A stretch of DNA of 64,000 bases from an uncultured Nitrospira sp. (GCA_902500825.1 CABVRX010000003.1:124001-188000); one strand, 5' to 3'. Shown: positions 36,048-44,561, counted from the stretch's first letter. The notes: generated by a model from the sequence alone, not told the origin. Numbers and translations are program-made.

Positions 36048-37049
36048 ATGATCATTACGCGAACACCGTTCCGTATTTCATTTTTCGGCGGCGGCACCGA
36101 CTATCCCGCTTGGTATCAAGAGCATGGCGGAGTTGTGTTGGCGACCTCGATCGATAAATACTGTCACATCAGTTGCCGGTACCTCCCGCCTTTCTTCGAG
36201 CACAAGCACCGCATCGTCTATTCGCTTATCGAGAATGTGCGCTCCGTCGAAGAGATCAAACACCCGGCTGTCCGCGCCGTCCTTGCCTGGGCAGGGTGCG
36301 ATGATCGGGGGCTCGAAATTCATCACGACGGCGACTTGCCGGCACGGTCGGGTCTCGGATCCAGTTCGTCTTTTACGGTGGGATTGATTCATGCCATCGC
36401 CGCGTTGCGGGGGAAGTATATTTCCAAAGACGAATTGGCCGCCCAAGCCATCCATATGGAGCAGCAGGTCATCAAGGAACATGTCGGTTCGCAAGATCAG
36501 ATCTCGGCCGCATTCGGTGGGTTCAATCGAATCGACTTTAAGAGGAACGATACCTTCCAAGTGTCGCCTATCATTTTGACCAAAGACCGGGTGCAAGAGT
36601 TTCAGTCCCATCTGATGCTGTGTTTCACGGGTTTTTCAAGAATTGCGTCGGAGGTTGCCAAATCCAAGATCGAGAACTTTAAGAGTCGCAGAACTGAGTT
36701 GAGTCGCATGAAGGAGATGGTGGATGAAGCCATCCAGATCCTTCAGAGCCCCAGGGCGCCGATCGAGGAAGTCGGCCGATTGCTCCACCAAAGCTGGATT
36801 TGTAAGCGTAGTCTTTCGGGAAAGGTCTCTACGCCCGAGATCGATCATCTGTATGAGGAAGCGATGAGGGTGGGTGCGGTGGGAGGGAAGCTTCTTGGCG
36901 CCGGCGGCGGGGGCTTTCTGTTGTTGTTCGTAAAGCCGGAACTGCAGTCAAAGGTCCATGAACGACTGAAGCATCTGGTGCATGTGCCGTTTCGGTTTGA
37001 AAACTCAGGTAGTCGAGTCGTGCTGTATCAGCCGCATGGACTTTCTTGA
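36048..37049 (+). CDS. hddA: GHMP kinase, D-glycero-D-manno-heptose 7-phosphate kinase-like
   Basis: The 333-residue kinase shows TRTPFRISFFGGGTDYPAWY at the N-terminus, ATP-binding motif LPARSGLGSSSSFTVGLI (about residues 103-120) and a C-terminal GGKLLGAGGGGFLLLF. These match HddA-type GHMP kinases, which phosphorylate heptose-7-phosphate at C1 for GDP-heptose synthesis. Related L-fucose kinases share the motifs. With the HddC-like gene at 40.6 kb it suggests a GDP-sugar route. Its stop overlaps the region of the next start. Confidence 0.82.
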   Translation: MIITRTPFRISFFGGGTDYPAWYQEHGGVVLATSIDKYCHISCRYLPPFFEHKHRIVYSLIENVRSVEEIKHPAVRAVLAWAGCDDRGLEIHHDGDLPARSGLGSSSSFTVGLIHAIAALRGKYISKDELAAQAIHMEQQVIKEHVGSQDQISAAFGGFNRIDFKRNDTFQVSPIILTKDRVQEFQSHLMLCFTGFSRIASEVAKSKIENFKSRRTELSRMKEMVDEAIQILQSPRAPIEEVGRLLHQSWICKRSLSGKVSTPEIDHLYEEAMRVGAVGGKLLGAGGGGFLLLFVKPELQSKVHERLKHLVHVPFRFENSGSRVVLYQPHGLS

Positions 37050-37054
37050 ACGCG

Positions 37055-38017
37055 ATGATGAAGCATGATGCCGTCATTTATGTTGCAGGCCATGCCGGTC
37101 TCATCGGCTCGGCGGTCATTCGGCGGTTGGAGCAGAATGGGTATCGAACTCCGATCACCAGACGACGTGGTGAATTGGACCTTCAGAATTCCGGACAGGT
37201 CTCTGAGTTCTTCGAGGAGGCGCATCCGGAGTATGTGATTCTTGCTGCCGGACGAGTCGGCGGAATCGTAGAAAATCAGACATTTCCCGCTGATTTCATG
37301 GATGAAAATATGGCCATTCAGCTCAATCTGCTGAAGGCTGCGCGTCGGGTCGGGGTGCGGAGGCTGATTCTATTCGGCTCTTCCTGTATGTATCCTAGAG
37401 AATGTCCTCAGCCGATGGCTGAACATGCGCTCTTATCCGGCAAGCCAGAGCCGACGAGCCTACCGTATGCGATTTCCAAGCTCGCGGGAACCTATCTGTG
37501 TCTGGCGTATAACAAGCAAGATCACGATACCCGCTTCATTCCAGTGATTCCGAATAGCGCCTATGGGCCGCACGACAATTTTGACCCAAAATCAGCTCAT
37601 GTCTTGTCCGCGCTGATGGCACGCTTTCATCAGGCCAAGGTGAGTGGCGCAGAATCGGTCGTCTTGTGGGGAAGCGGCTCGCCGAGACGAGAGTTTATCC
37701 ATGCGGACGATATCGCTGATGCCTGTGTGCATCTCCTAAGACAAGACGATCTCGCTGTCGAGCTTCCCATCAACATTGGCGTGGGTCAGGATGTATCCAT
37801 TAAAGAACTGGCAGAGTTGATCGCTGAAGCGGTGGGGTACCAGGGGCGAGTGGAATGGGACCGGACGAAACCAGATGGCGCGCCACGAAAGCTGCTCGAT
37901 AGCGAACGAATCCGTTCTCTGGGATGGAAGCCAACGGTTACGCTTGCCGAAGGGATTGCCGCCACCTACCAGTGGTACCTCAACCATGTTGACAGAGAGA
38001 CCTCACAGGTCTCGTAG
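37055..38017 (+). CDS. NAD(P)-dependent epimerase/reductase, GDP-L-fucose-synthase-like
   Basis: The 320-residue extended-SDR protein has GHAGLIGSAVIRRL near the N-terminus, the Fcl-type segment FGSSCMYPRECPQPMAE, catalytic YAISK (Tyr-x3-Lys) and NSAYGPHDNFDP. Overall it resembles GDP-L-fucose synthase, which epimerises and reduces GDP-4-keto-6-deoxymannose. ATG 37055 is preferred over TTG 37046. Next to HddA/HddC-like genes it may act on a GDP-heptose intermediate; no 4,6-dehydratase was seen in the window. Confidence 0.83.
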   Translation: MMKHDAVIYVAGHAGLIGSAVIRRLEQNGYRTPITRRRGELDLQNSGQVSEFFEEAHPEYVILAAGRVGGIVENQTFPADFMDENMAIQLNLLKAARRVGVRRLILFGSSCMYPRECPQPMAEHALLSGKPEPTSLPYAISKLAGTYLCLAYNKQDHDTRFIPVIPNSAYGPHDNFDPKSAHVLSALMARFHQAKVSGAESVVLWGSGSPRREFIHADDIADACVHLLRQDDLAVELPINIGVGQDVSIKELAELIAEAVGYQGRVEWDRTKPDGAPRKLLDSERIRSLGWKPTVTLAEGIAATYQWYLNHVDRETSQVS

Positions 38018-38036
38018 CGTTGCAAAGGACAGGAAG

Positions 38037-38636
38037 ATGACGAAAGAAGAGCTGATTGCCTTTGAGGAAGAGATTGCATCGTTGTTCAACGCGGGTAAGA
38101 TTCGCGCGCCCATTCATCTGTATTATGGAAATGAGGAGGCGATCATCCGAGTGTTTCGCAACATTCGTGCTCAAGACTGGGTGTTCTGCTCGTGGCGGTC
38201 CCATTATCAGTGTTTGCTCAAGGGGGTGCCCAAGGATCGTGTCCGAGACGAGATTTTGGGCGGACGATCGATTTCACTCTGTTTTCCCGAGCAGCGTGTG
38301 TTCTCTTCGGCCATCGTCGGTGGTGTCTTACCGATTGCCGTCGGTGCGGCGATGTCGATCCGGCAGCGTGGAGAGGATGCAAAAGTCTACTGTTTCATGG
38401 GTGACATGACGGCGGAAACGGGGGTTGCGCACGAAGCGATCAAATACAGCCGGAACCATCGCTTGCCGATTCACTTCATCGTCGAGGACAATGCCAAGTC
38501 CGTCTGTACCGACACCAGAGAGGTTTGGAATCAGCCTCGTCTGAGTTTTGAAGATGCAGCCGATGAGTACATCAGCTACTATCGCTACGAAACGAAGTAT
38601 CCGCATGCGGGCGCCGGCGTGCGGGTTCAATTCTAA
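38037..38636 (+). CDS. TPP-dependent enzyme, alpha-type subunit (short)
   Basis: The 199-residue protein corresponds to the TPP-binding domain of E1-alpha/transketolase subunits. The cofactor motif GDMT-x26-N (Gly122-Asp123 to Asn152, GDMTAETGVAHEAIKY ... FIVEDN) is present, along with SWRSHYQCLLKGVP. It is far shorter than pyruvate dehydrogenase E1-alpha (~320-400). ATG 38037 has AGGAAG upstream. The partner beta gene follows after 9 bp. Known relatives in polysaccharide clusters are mostly uncharacterised. Confidence 0.8.
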   Translation: MTKEELIAFEEEIASLFNAGKIRAPIHLYYGNEEAIIRVFRNIRAQDWVFCSWRSHYQCLLKGVPKDRVRDEILGGRSISLCFPEQRVFSSAIVGGVLPIAVGAAMSIRQRGEDAKVYCFMGDMTAETGVAHEAIKYSRNHRLPIHFIVEDNAKSVCTDTREVWNQPRLSFEDAADEYISYYRYETKYPHAGAGVRVQF

Positions 38637-38645
38637 GGGTGAGAC

Positions 38646-39182
38646 ATGAAATATTTTGATGAACTGAAGCGGTCCATGAATTTCCTGGCGCAAGACTCGA
38701 GGACAGTTTTTCTCGGACAAGCCGTGTCGGTTGCGGGAACGGCAATGAGCAACACGCTCAAGGAGGTGCCGTCCCACCGGTTGATCGAGCTTCCGGTCGC
38801 CGAGGAAATGCAGATGGGGATGACGACCGGCTTCGCTCTGACCGGACTCGTTCCCGTGAGTATTTTCCCGCGATGGAATTTCCTGCTCTTGGCGATCAAT
38901 CAATTGGTCAACCACTTGGACAAAATTCACGTGATGTCCAACGGTGGGTACAAGACCAAGGCTATCATTCGGACGGGAATCGGGTCTCAACGTCCGCTCC
39001 ACCCTCAGCATCAGCATGTGGGTGACTTTACGGAAGCGATCCGGATGATGTGCAGCACGATAGAAGTCATTCGGTTGGAGGAACCGAAAGACGTGTTCCC
39101 CGCCTATGAGTGGGCGCTGCTGCGTGACGATGGGCGCAGTACCATCGTGGTCGAATATGGCGATTACTATGGCGAGAAATAG
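38646..39182 (+). CDS. TPP-dependent enzyme, beta-type subunit (short)
   Basis: The 178-residue protein matches the pyrimidine-binding domain of transketolase/E1-beta subunits, with the catalytic Glu region ELPVAEEMQMGMTTGFALTG and SIFPRWNFLLLAINQLVNHL. The C-terminal transketolase_C domain is missing. With the 199-residue alpha subunit it would form a minimal heteromeric TPP enzyme. GTGAG upstream of ATG 38646 serves as ribosome site. A dispersed repeat follows its stop directly. Confidence 0.8.
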   Translation: MKYFDELKRSMNFLAQDSRTVFLGQAVSVAGTAMSNTLKEVPSHRLIELPVAEEMQMGMTTGFALTGLVPVSIFPRWNFLLLAINQLVNHLDKIHVMSNGGYKTKAIIRTGIGSQRPLHPQHQHVGDFTEAIRMMCSTIEVIRLEEPKDVFPAYEWALLRDDGRSTIVVEYGDYYGEK

Positions 39183-39183
39183 T

Positions 39184-39349
39184 AGGATGTTGAAAAAGTC
39201 CGCCAGCTTCGTTCTCGCATCGCTCAAGGCCTCAACGCACCAACCGCGTACGCCTCGGCTTTTCGCTCGCTGCGGCCTTGCCCGTGGAGAGGCGCGTCTC
39301 GGCGCGCTGGGGTTGGGCGGGTGAGATCAGCAGCCTTTTTGAACATCCT
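39184..39349. repeat. Complete 166-bp inverted-end repeat (MITE/REP-like) inside the sugar operon
   Basis: The element starts AGGATGTTGAAAAAG (39184-39198) and ends CTTTTTGAACATCCT (39335-39349); the ends are inverted repeats matching at 14 of 15 positions. The middle is GC-rich with no gene. A truncated related copy lies at 4904-4958. Transcripts of the operon would carry it as a long hairpin between the TPP beta gene and the PLP gene. Confidence 0.7.
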
Positions 39350-39399
39350 GCATCTATCCCATCCGGTTTGAGAGCTTCCATTGGAGGGCGAATAGGTTT

Positions 39400-40569
39400 A
39401 TGAAATTTCCGTTGATGCGCAACAACATCCTCCGTGAAGATTTGGATGCAGTGATTGAGCACCTCAAACAGGAGGATCCGATCCTGACGCATGGTCCGAA
39501 TGTGCGGGCTTTTGAGGCCGAATGGTCTGCCTGGTTGGGCGTGAAGCACAGTGTTTTCGTCAATTCCGGAGCGTCGGCGAATCTCTTGACCATGGCTGTC
39601 CTCAAGATCCGTCATCCGGAAGGAGGAGAAGTCATTGTTCCACCGTTGGCCTGGGTGTCCGATATCGCGTCGGTGCTGCAGAACGGATTCAAGCCGGTCT
39701 TCGTCGATATCGATCCTCAGACCCTGGGGATGGATCCTGCAAAAATTTGTGCCGCCATCACGGAAAGGACACGCGCGGTGTTCCTGACACACGTGCAAGG
39801 CTTCGATGGGCTGGAAGACCGTTTGTTGACTGAGTTGCGGCAGCGGCGCGTTCCGCTGATTGAGGACGTGTGTGAGTCTCATGGCGCCACGCACAATGGC
39901 CGCAAACTGGGGAACTTTGGATGGGTGTCGAATTTTTCCTTCTACTATGCGCATCACATGAGCACGATTGAGGGGGGGATGATCTGCACGAATGACCAGG
40001 AGGTCTACCAGCAGGTTCGCATGTTGCGCTCTCATGGCATGGTTCGTGAGGCCAATGACCCAGCCGTCCAGGAGGCCTACCGATCTGCGGACCCTGAATT
40101 GAATCCCGATTTTATCTTTGCCTTCCCGGCCTATAACACCAGGAATACGGAGATCGGCGGCATCCTCGGTCGGAGCCAACTGAAGCGTTTGGATCGCAAC
40201 GTGAAGCGACGAACGGAAAATCTGATGCGATTTCTGAAGCAGATCGATCCTACAAGGTACCGCACCGACTTCAAGGTCGAGGGGTCGAGTAATTATGCGT
40301 TCAATCTGATCCTCAAGCGTCCCGATGCTGAACTGGTTGAACGTGTCATGAAGGTCATGCGCGAGTCGGGAATCGAGTTTCGGCGGGGAAGCGCAGGCGG
40401 CGGCAATCAGATTCGCCAGCCGTACCTGAAAGGCGTCGTCCCCAAAGATTACCATTTGCTCTTCCCTGAAACCGAGCATGTCCACTTCTATGGTTTTTAT
40501 ATCGGCAATTATCCGGATCTGCGAGATGAGGAAATTGATGAGTTGTGCAAGGTTCTAAACTCCGCGTGA
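39400..40569 (+). CDS. DegT/DnrJ-family PLP enzyme with His in place of the Schiff-base Lys (ColD/RfbH-like dehydratase)
   Basis: The 389-residue protein has the sugar aminotransferase fold: SVFVNSGASANLLTMAVL, VIVPPLAWVSDIASVLQNG, LIEDVCESHGA and NFSFYYAHHMSTIEGGMICT. In normal aminotransferases the last stretch reads FSFYPTKNL with the PLP lysine; here His185 (codon 39952-39954) takes that place. ColD (GDP-4-keto-6-deoxymannose 3-dehydratase) and RfbH/E1 have the same His and remove the C3 hydroxyl using PMP. The protein therefore probably deoxygenates C3 of a 4-keto sugar nucleotide rather than transferring an amino group. It sits between the TPP pair and the guanylyltransferase. Confidence 0.85.
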   Translation: MKFPLMRNNILREDLDAVIEHLKQEDPILTHGPNVRAFEAEWSAWLGVKHSVFVNSGASANLLTMAVLKIRHPEGGEVIVPPLAWVSDIASVLQNGFKPVFVDIDPQTLGMDPAKICAAITERTRAVFLTHVQGFDGLEDRLLTELRQRRVPLIEDVCESHGATHNGRKLGNFGWVSNFSFYYAHHMSTIEGGMICTNDQEVYQQVRMLRSHGMVREANDPAVQEAYRSADPELNPDFIFAFPAYNTRNTEIGGILGRSQLKRLDRNVKRRTENLMRFLKQIDPTRYRTDFKVEGSSNYAFNLILKRPDAELVERVMKVMRESGIEFRRGSAGGGNQIRQPYLKGVVPKDYHLLFPETEHVHFYGFYIGNYPDLRDEEIDELCKVLNSA

Positions 40570-40576
40570 GAGTGTC

Positions 40577-41278
40577 ATGCCCTCGGCCGTGATTCTTGCC
40601 GGTGGACTTGGGACCAGATTGCGCAGTGTGGTGTCGGATCTTCCCAAACCGATGGCCCCGATCAACGGCCGGCCCTTTCTCGAACATCAGCTCGATTACT
40701 GGATTGCTCAAGGGATCAACGGCTTTGTCCTGTCAGTCGGGTACCGTCATGAGGCCATCACGGGACATTTTGGACCTCAATACAAAGGAGTTGAGATCGA
40801 GTATGCCGTTGAGGAGCAACCGTTAGGGACTGGGGGAGGGTTTCTGCTTGCTGCGGAGAAAGCCTGCCGTTGTGGACCATTCTTGCTCCTGAACGGAGAT
40901 ACCTACTTCGAAGCGGATTGGAATGTATTGAATGCCTATGCTCTGGCGCATGACGCAGACTGGTGTTTTTCTTTGTTCAGGACCAGAGAAAAGGGGCGGT
41001 ACATGGGCATCGAGTTGTCGCCTCAAGGGCGGATCGTGTCGCTGAAATCCGGCGTTGAGCAGGGACCCCGCCTTGCCAACGGCGGAGTGTATTGGGTACA
41101 TCCGCGAGCATTGCGTGGGACCAGGGTGTCAGGTGAGAAGGCCTCGCTTGAAGACAACATATTTCCTGACGCACTCGCCGCTGGCCAGCGGTTATTTGGA
41201 CTCGAATTCACGAAGACGTTTATCGATATCGGAGTGCCCGATGACTATCATCAGGCCGCTACGTTGCTGGCAGGGTAG
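40577..41278 (+). CDS. hddC: Sugar nucleotidyltransferase, HddC-like
   Basis: The 233-residue protein has the signature AVILAGGLGTRLRSVVSDLP followed by KPM (about residues 4-26), then HQLDYWIAQGINGFVLSVGY and the NGDTYFEADW metal-binding region. This is the HddC/RmlA-like NTP_transferase fold; HddC makes GDP-D-glycero-D-manno-heptose. The nucleotide (GTP versus CTP/UTP) is not provable from the sequence; the HddA-like kinase upstream favours GDP-heptose. Confidence 0.83.
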   Translation: MPSAVILAGGLGTRLRSVVSDLPKPMAPINGRPFLEHQLDYWIAQGINGFVLSVGYRHEAITGHFGPQYKGVEIEYAVEEQPLGTGGGFLLAAEKACRCGPFLLLNGDTYFEADWNVLNAYALAHDADWCFSLFRTREKGRYMGIELSPQGRIVSLKSGVEQGPRLANGGVYWVHPRALRGTRVSGEKASLEDNIFPDALAAGQRLFGLEFTKTFIDIGVPDDYHQAATLLAG

Positions 41279-41320
41279 GCTCACGAGATCACAGTTCAAT
41301 CAGCAGAAGAGGACACGTCC

Positions 41321-42259
41321 ATGAGTTATAACATTCTCGTTACCGGTGGCGCTGGCTATCTTGGTTCTACCATGGTTCCTGATCTGCTTCAGCTAGGCCA
41401 CAAGATTACGGTGCTGGATAGCTTCATGTACAAGCAGTCCAGCCTGAACCATGTGTGCCATCATCCCAACTTTTCAGTCGTGAAAGGCGATATCCGCATC
41501 GAGAGTGTGATGGCTCCGTTGATCAAGAAGGCCGATGTGGTGATTCCGTTGGCCGCGTTGGTGGGAGCGCCGATGTGCAGCCAGGACCCCGTTGGCGCAA
41601 CAACCGTCAACCACGACGCCATTATGCTCATGCTGAGGCTCCTGTCGAAGCAGCAAATGGTCCTGATGCCCACTACCAACAGCGCCTACGGGACCGGGGA
41701 TCAAAATAACTTCTGTACCGAAGATTCACCGCTCAATCCGATTTCCCTCTATGCGAAGGAAAAAGTCGGTATTGAGAAGGAACTGATGCAGCGGGAGAAC
41801 GCGATCAGTTTTCGTCTGGCCACCGTGTTCGGGATGTCGCCGCGCATGCGGATTGATTTGCTGGTCAACGATTTTACCTACCGGGCCGTTTACGACCGCT
41901 TCGTCGTGTTGTTTGAAAGTTCCTTCAAACGCAACTATGTGCATGTGCGTGATGTCTCGCGTGTGTTTCAGCATGCCATCGCCGATTTCGACAAGATGAA
42001 AGGCCAGATCTACAACGTCGGCCTGTCCGATGCCAATGTGTCGAAGCGAGAGTTGTGCGAACACATTCAGAAGCAGGTTCCTGACTTCGTGTTTCTGGAT
42101 GCGCCGGTCGGAAAAGACCCCGATCAACGTAACTATATCGTCTCCAATGCCAAGATCGAAACCACCGGGTTCAAGCCGATGTACTCGCTTGATGCGGGAA
42201 TCAGAGACTTGATCAAGGGATATACGATGATTAAGAACACGCGCTATGGGAATGTGTAA
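41321..42259 (+). CDS. NAD-dependent epimerase/dehydratase (extended SDR)
   Basis: The 312-residue protein shows TGGAGYLGSTMVPDLLQLGH (Rossmann), the PTTNSAYGTGD loop and catalytic YAKEK (Tyr-x3-Lys), then FRLATVFGMSPRMRIDLLVN and RNYVHVRDVSRV. These are typical of UDP/GDP/CDP-sugar 4-epimerases and related reductases. The substrate is unknown. It closes the sugar-nucleotide block before the ABC exporter. Confidence 0.85.
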   Translation: MSYNILVTGGAGYLGSTMVPDLLQLGHKITVLDSFMYKQSSLNHVCHHPNFSVVKGDIRIESVMAPLIKKADVVIPLAALVGAPMCSQDPVGATTVNHDAIMLMLRLLSKQQMVLMPTTNSAYGTGDQNNFCTEDSPLNPISLYAKEKVGIEKELMQRENAISFRLATVFGMSPRMRIDLLVNDFTYRAVYDRFVVLFESSFKRNYVHVRDVSRVFQHAIADFDKMKGQIYNVGLSDANVSKRELCEHIQKQVPDFVFLDAPVGKDPDQRNYIVSNAKIETTGFKPMYSLDAGIRDLIKGYTMIKNTRYGNV

Positions 42260-42387
42260 ATAAACGAGAGGTTTCCGCCTGGTAGGCTGGGGCAGCTACA
42301 GCAGTTTCACGCCTCACCCAAGCTTCACGTCGTCTACTGCCGCCGTTATCCAAGCTGAGTGCAGTGATCATATAAATTTCGTTGCAT

Positions 42388-43182
42388 ATGGTCGTACGTT
42401 TGCTCAGTTCTGTTTATCGCTATCAGGCCATGATTTATGCATTGGCGTGGCGGGATCTGCAAAGCCGGTACGCAGGAACATTGGGCGGGATTCTGTGGAC
42501 GTTTGCGCATCCGCTTGCGGTGATCACGATATTCTATTTTGTATTTGCGGTCGGGTTCAGATCTCAGGGGCCGGATGGAGTCCCGTTCTTACTCTGGTTC
42601 GTATGCGGGTTGGTGCCATGGTTCTTCTTCAATGAAACGCTGCTGGCCGCGACCGACTCGATCACTCGTCACGCGCATTTGATCAAGAAAACCGTCTTTC
42701 CATCTGAGATCCTTCCCATGGTCAATATTACCGCTGGCCTCGTTCCGCATTCGATCTTTCTGCTCATTGTGGCAGGCTTGCTGGCCTGGTTCCAGGTTCC
42801 GTTCTCGGCAGGGCGATTGCTGGTCGTCTATTTTCTCCTCTGTACCTGCGTCTTACTCATCGGACTCGGTTGGCTGCTCTCTGCGATACAGGTGTTCTAT
42901 CGCGATGTTTCGCATGCGTTGGCCATTGTGCTGAATTTGCTGTTCTGGACTACGCCGATCGTCTGGTCGCCAGACATGATACCTGAAAGCTATCGTGACC
43001 TGTTGTTCTGCAACCCGATGTATTACGTCATCGAGGGGTATCGAGGCCTGCTGGTCTTCCATGAAACAGTATGGCCGAGCGCGGCACATACAGCTTATTT
43101 TTGGTGTGTCGTGACGGCGACCTTTCTGGCCGGCGCCTATGTGTTTAGTCGGCTCAAGCCTGAATTTGCGGACGTGATGTAG
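42388..43182 (+). CDS. wzm: ABC-2 polysaccharide exporter permease (Wzm-type)
   Basis: The 264-residue membrane protein has six hydrophobic spans and the family start YALAWRDLQSRYAGTLGGIL then WTFAHPLAVITIFYFVF. The NPMYYVIEGYRGLL segment near the end is characteristic of ABC-2 O-antigen/capsule exporters. ATG 42388 is used; TTG 42382 is an alternative. It pairs with the ATPase gene that begins 16 bp downstream and exports a completed polysaccharide on undecaprenyl carrier. Confidence 0.92.
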   Translation: MVVRLLSSVYRYQAMIYALAWRDLQSRYAGTLGGILWTFAHPLAVITIFYFVFAVGFRSQGPDGVPFLLWFVCGLVPWFFFNETLLAATDSITRHAHLIKKTVFPSEILPMVNITAGLVPHSIFLLIVAGLLAWFQVPFSAGRLLVVYFLLCTCVLLIGLGWLLSAIQVFYRDVSHALAIVLNLLFWTTPIVWSPDMIPESYRDLLFCNPMYYVIEGYRGLLVFHETVWPSAAHTAYFWCVVTATFLAGAYVFSRLKPEFADVM

Positions 43183-43198
43183 CATCTTTAATCACCAG

Positions 43199-44533
43199 AT
43201 GATCGCCATCTCAGTCAAAAACGTGTCGAAGAAATTTAGGCTCTTCACCTCTCCCAAGGACCGTCTCCTAGAGACGTTTCATCCGTTCCGAAAGCGCTAT
43301 CATCGAGAATTCTTGGCCCTTAATGGCATTAGCATTGATGTTCCTAAAGGACGGACTATTGGAATTATCGGGCGAAATGGATCAGGTAAATCCACTCTAC
43401 TGCAGATCATTGCAGGAATACTCAGGCCGACCGAAGGAAGCCTGTCCGTAAATGGCCGTGTCTCGGCTTTGCTTGAGCTCGGGGCTGGGTTCAATCCAGA
43501 GTTCACAGGACGTGACAACGTCCTGCTCAACGGAGCCATCTTGGGAATTCCTCGTGGCGAGATGATCGAGCGCATGACGAACATTGAAGCGTTTGCCGAT
43601 ATCGGCGAGTTTTTTGATCAGCCCGTTAAGACGTATTCGTCGGGTATGTTCGTGCGGGTTGCGTTTGCAGCTGCGATCCACGTGGACCCTGATATTCTGA
43701 TCGTTGATGAAGCGCTGGCGGTTGGAGATGCGAAATTTCAGCACAAGTGTTACCAGCATTTGTCGACGTTGCGCGAGCGAGGCATAACAATTTTGTTTGT
43801 GACTCACAGTACTGCGTTGGTCACAACCTATGCTCAACAGGCCGTTCTTCTGGATCATGGGGAGTTGATAGCGATCGGTGAGCCTGGATTTGTTGTCGAT
43901 AAGTATCATGAGCTGCTCTTTGGTAGAAACGGTTCCGAGCAAAGCTTGCGGAGCATCACCGAGAAAGAAAAGATTAAAAGCGTGAATTGTGAAGCTCTCG
44001 ATATGCTTGGTAAGCCTTCCGAGGGCGATCTCTGCTCTGCTCGGAGAAGCTACAATAAGACCGAAACGCGATTTGGAAACGGTGAAGCCAAGATCGTAGA
44101 CTATGCACTTCAATGTGATGATCTGTGGGATGCCGTAGATGTCCCTTTTCGGTCGAAGCTCAATATTTATGTGAAAGCAGTATTCTTTAGCGATGTGTCA
44201 GAGCCTGCAGCCGGATTCTGCATTAAGACTGTCGAGGGAATTTATGTCTATGCCACCAATACGATTATTATGGGTAGAAAGCTGAGTCCTGCTTCTAGCG
44301 GAGATGTCTGGGTATTCAAGTTTTCATTTACGCTAACCGTTGGTCCTGGGGATTATTTCCTTGATCTTGCTATTCTGGAAGTAGATGGTACTCGAGGGGG
44401 ATGTGTGCTGGATGTCCGCCGATCGATTGCTCATTGCGTGGTGTCCTTGGAGCGAGACCGACCGTTTGATGGTCTCGTCGACCTCGATCCGAGCTTTGAG
44501 GTTCTAGAGGCGCAATCACGAGTCCGACCTTAA
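43199..44533 (+). CDS. wzt: ABC polysaccharide exporter ATPase with C-terminal substrate domain (Wzt-type)
   Basis: The 444-residue protein has an ATPase domain with Walker A GIIGRNGSGKSTLL, the O-antigen-type ALLELGAGFNPEFTGRDNV, signature YSSGMFVRVAFAAAIH, Walker B PDILIVDEALAVGD and the H-loop FVTHS. A C-terminal beta-rich domain follows (~residue 260 on; NKTETRFGNGEAKIVDYAL ...), like the carbohydrate-binding Wzt_C domain that recognises the terminal modification of the chain. The chain-capping modification may be made by nearby methyltransferase or acyltransferase genes, as inference. The gene is somewhat more AT-rich than wzm. Confidence 0.92.
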   Translation: MIAISVKNVSKKFRLFTSPKDRLLETFHPFRKRYHREFLALNGISIDVPKGRTIGIIGRNGSGKSTLLQIIAGILRPTEGSLSVNGRVSALLELGAGFNPEFTGRDNVLLNGAILGIPRGEMIERMTNIEAFADIGEFFDQPVKTYSSGMFVRVAFAAAIHVDPDILIVDEALAVGDAKFQHKCYQHLSTLRERGITILFVTHSTALVTTYAQQAVLLDHGELIAIGEPGFVVDKYHELLFGRNGSEQSLRSITEKEKIKSVNCEALDMLGKPSEGDLCSARRSYNKTETRFGNGEAKIVDYALQCDDLWDAVDVPFRSKLNIYVKAVFFSDVSEPAAGFCIKTVEGIYVYATNTIIMGRKLSPASSGDVWVFKFSFTLTVGPGDYFLDLAILEVDGTRGGCVLDVRRSIAHCVVSLERDRPFDGLVDLDPSFEVLEAQSRVRP

Positions 44534-44561
44534 TTTCACGATTGACTCAAGGAGTCAAACA

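Noticed and set aside
38328-40485. Long open frames on the minus strand (299 and 417 codons) opposite the TPP and PLP genes
   Set aside because: They lie antisense to well-supported genes with recognisable motifs, have His/Arg-rich unnatural composition and match no family. They are coding shadows of the GC-rich plus-strand genes.
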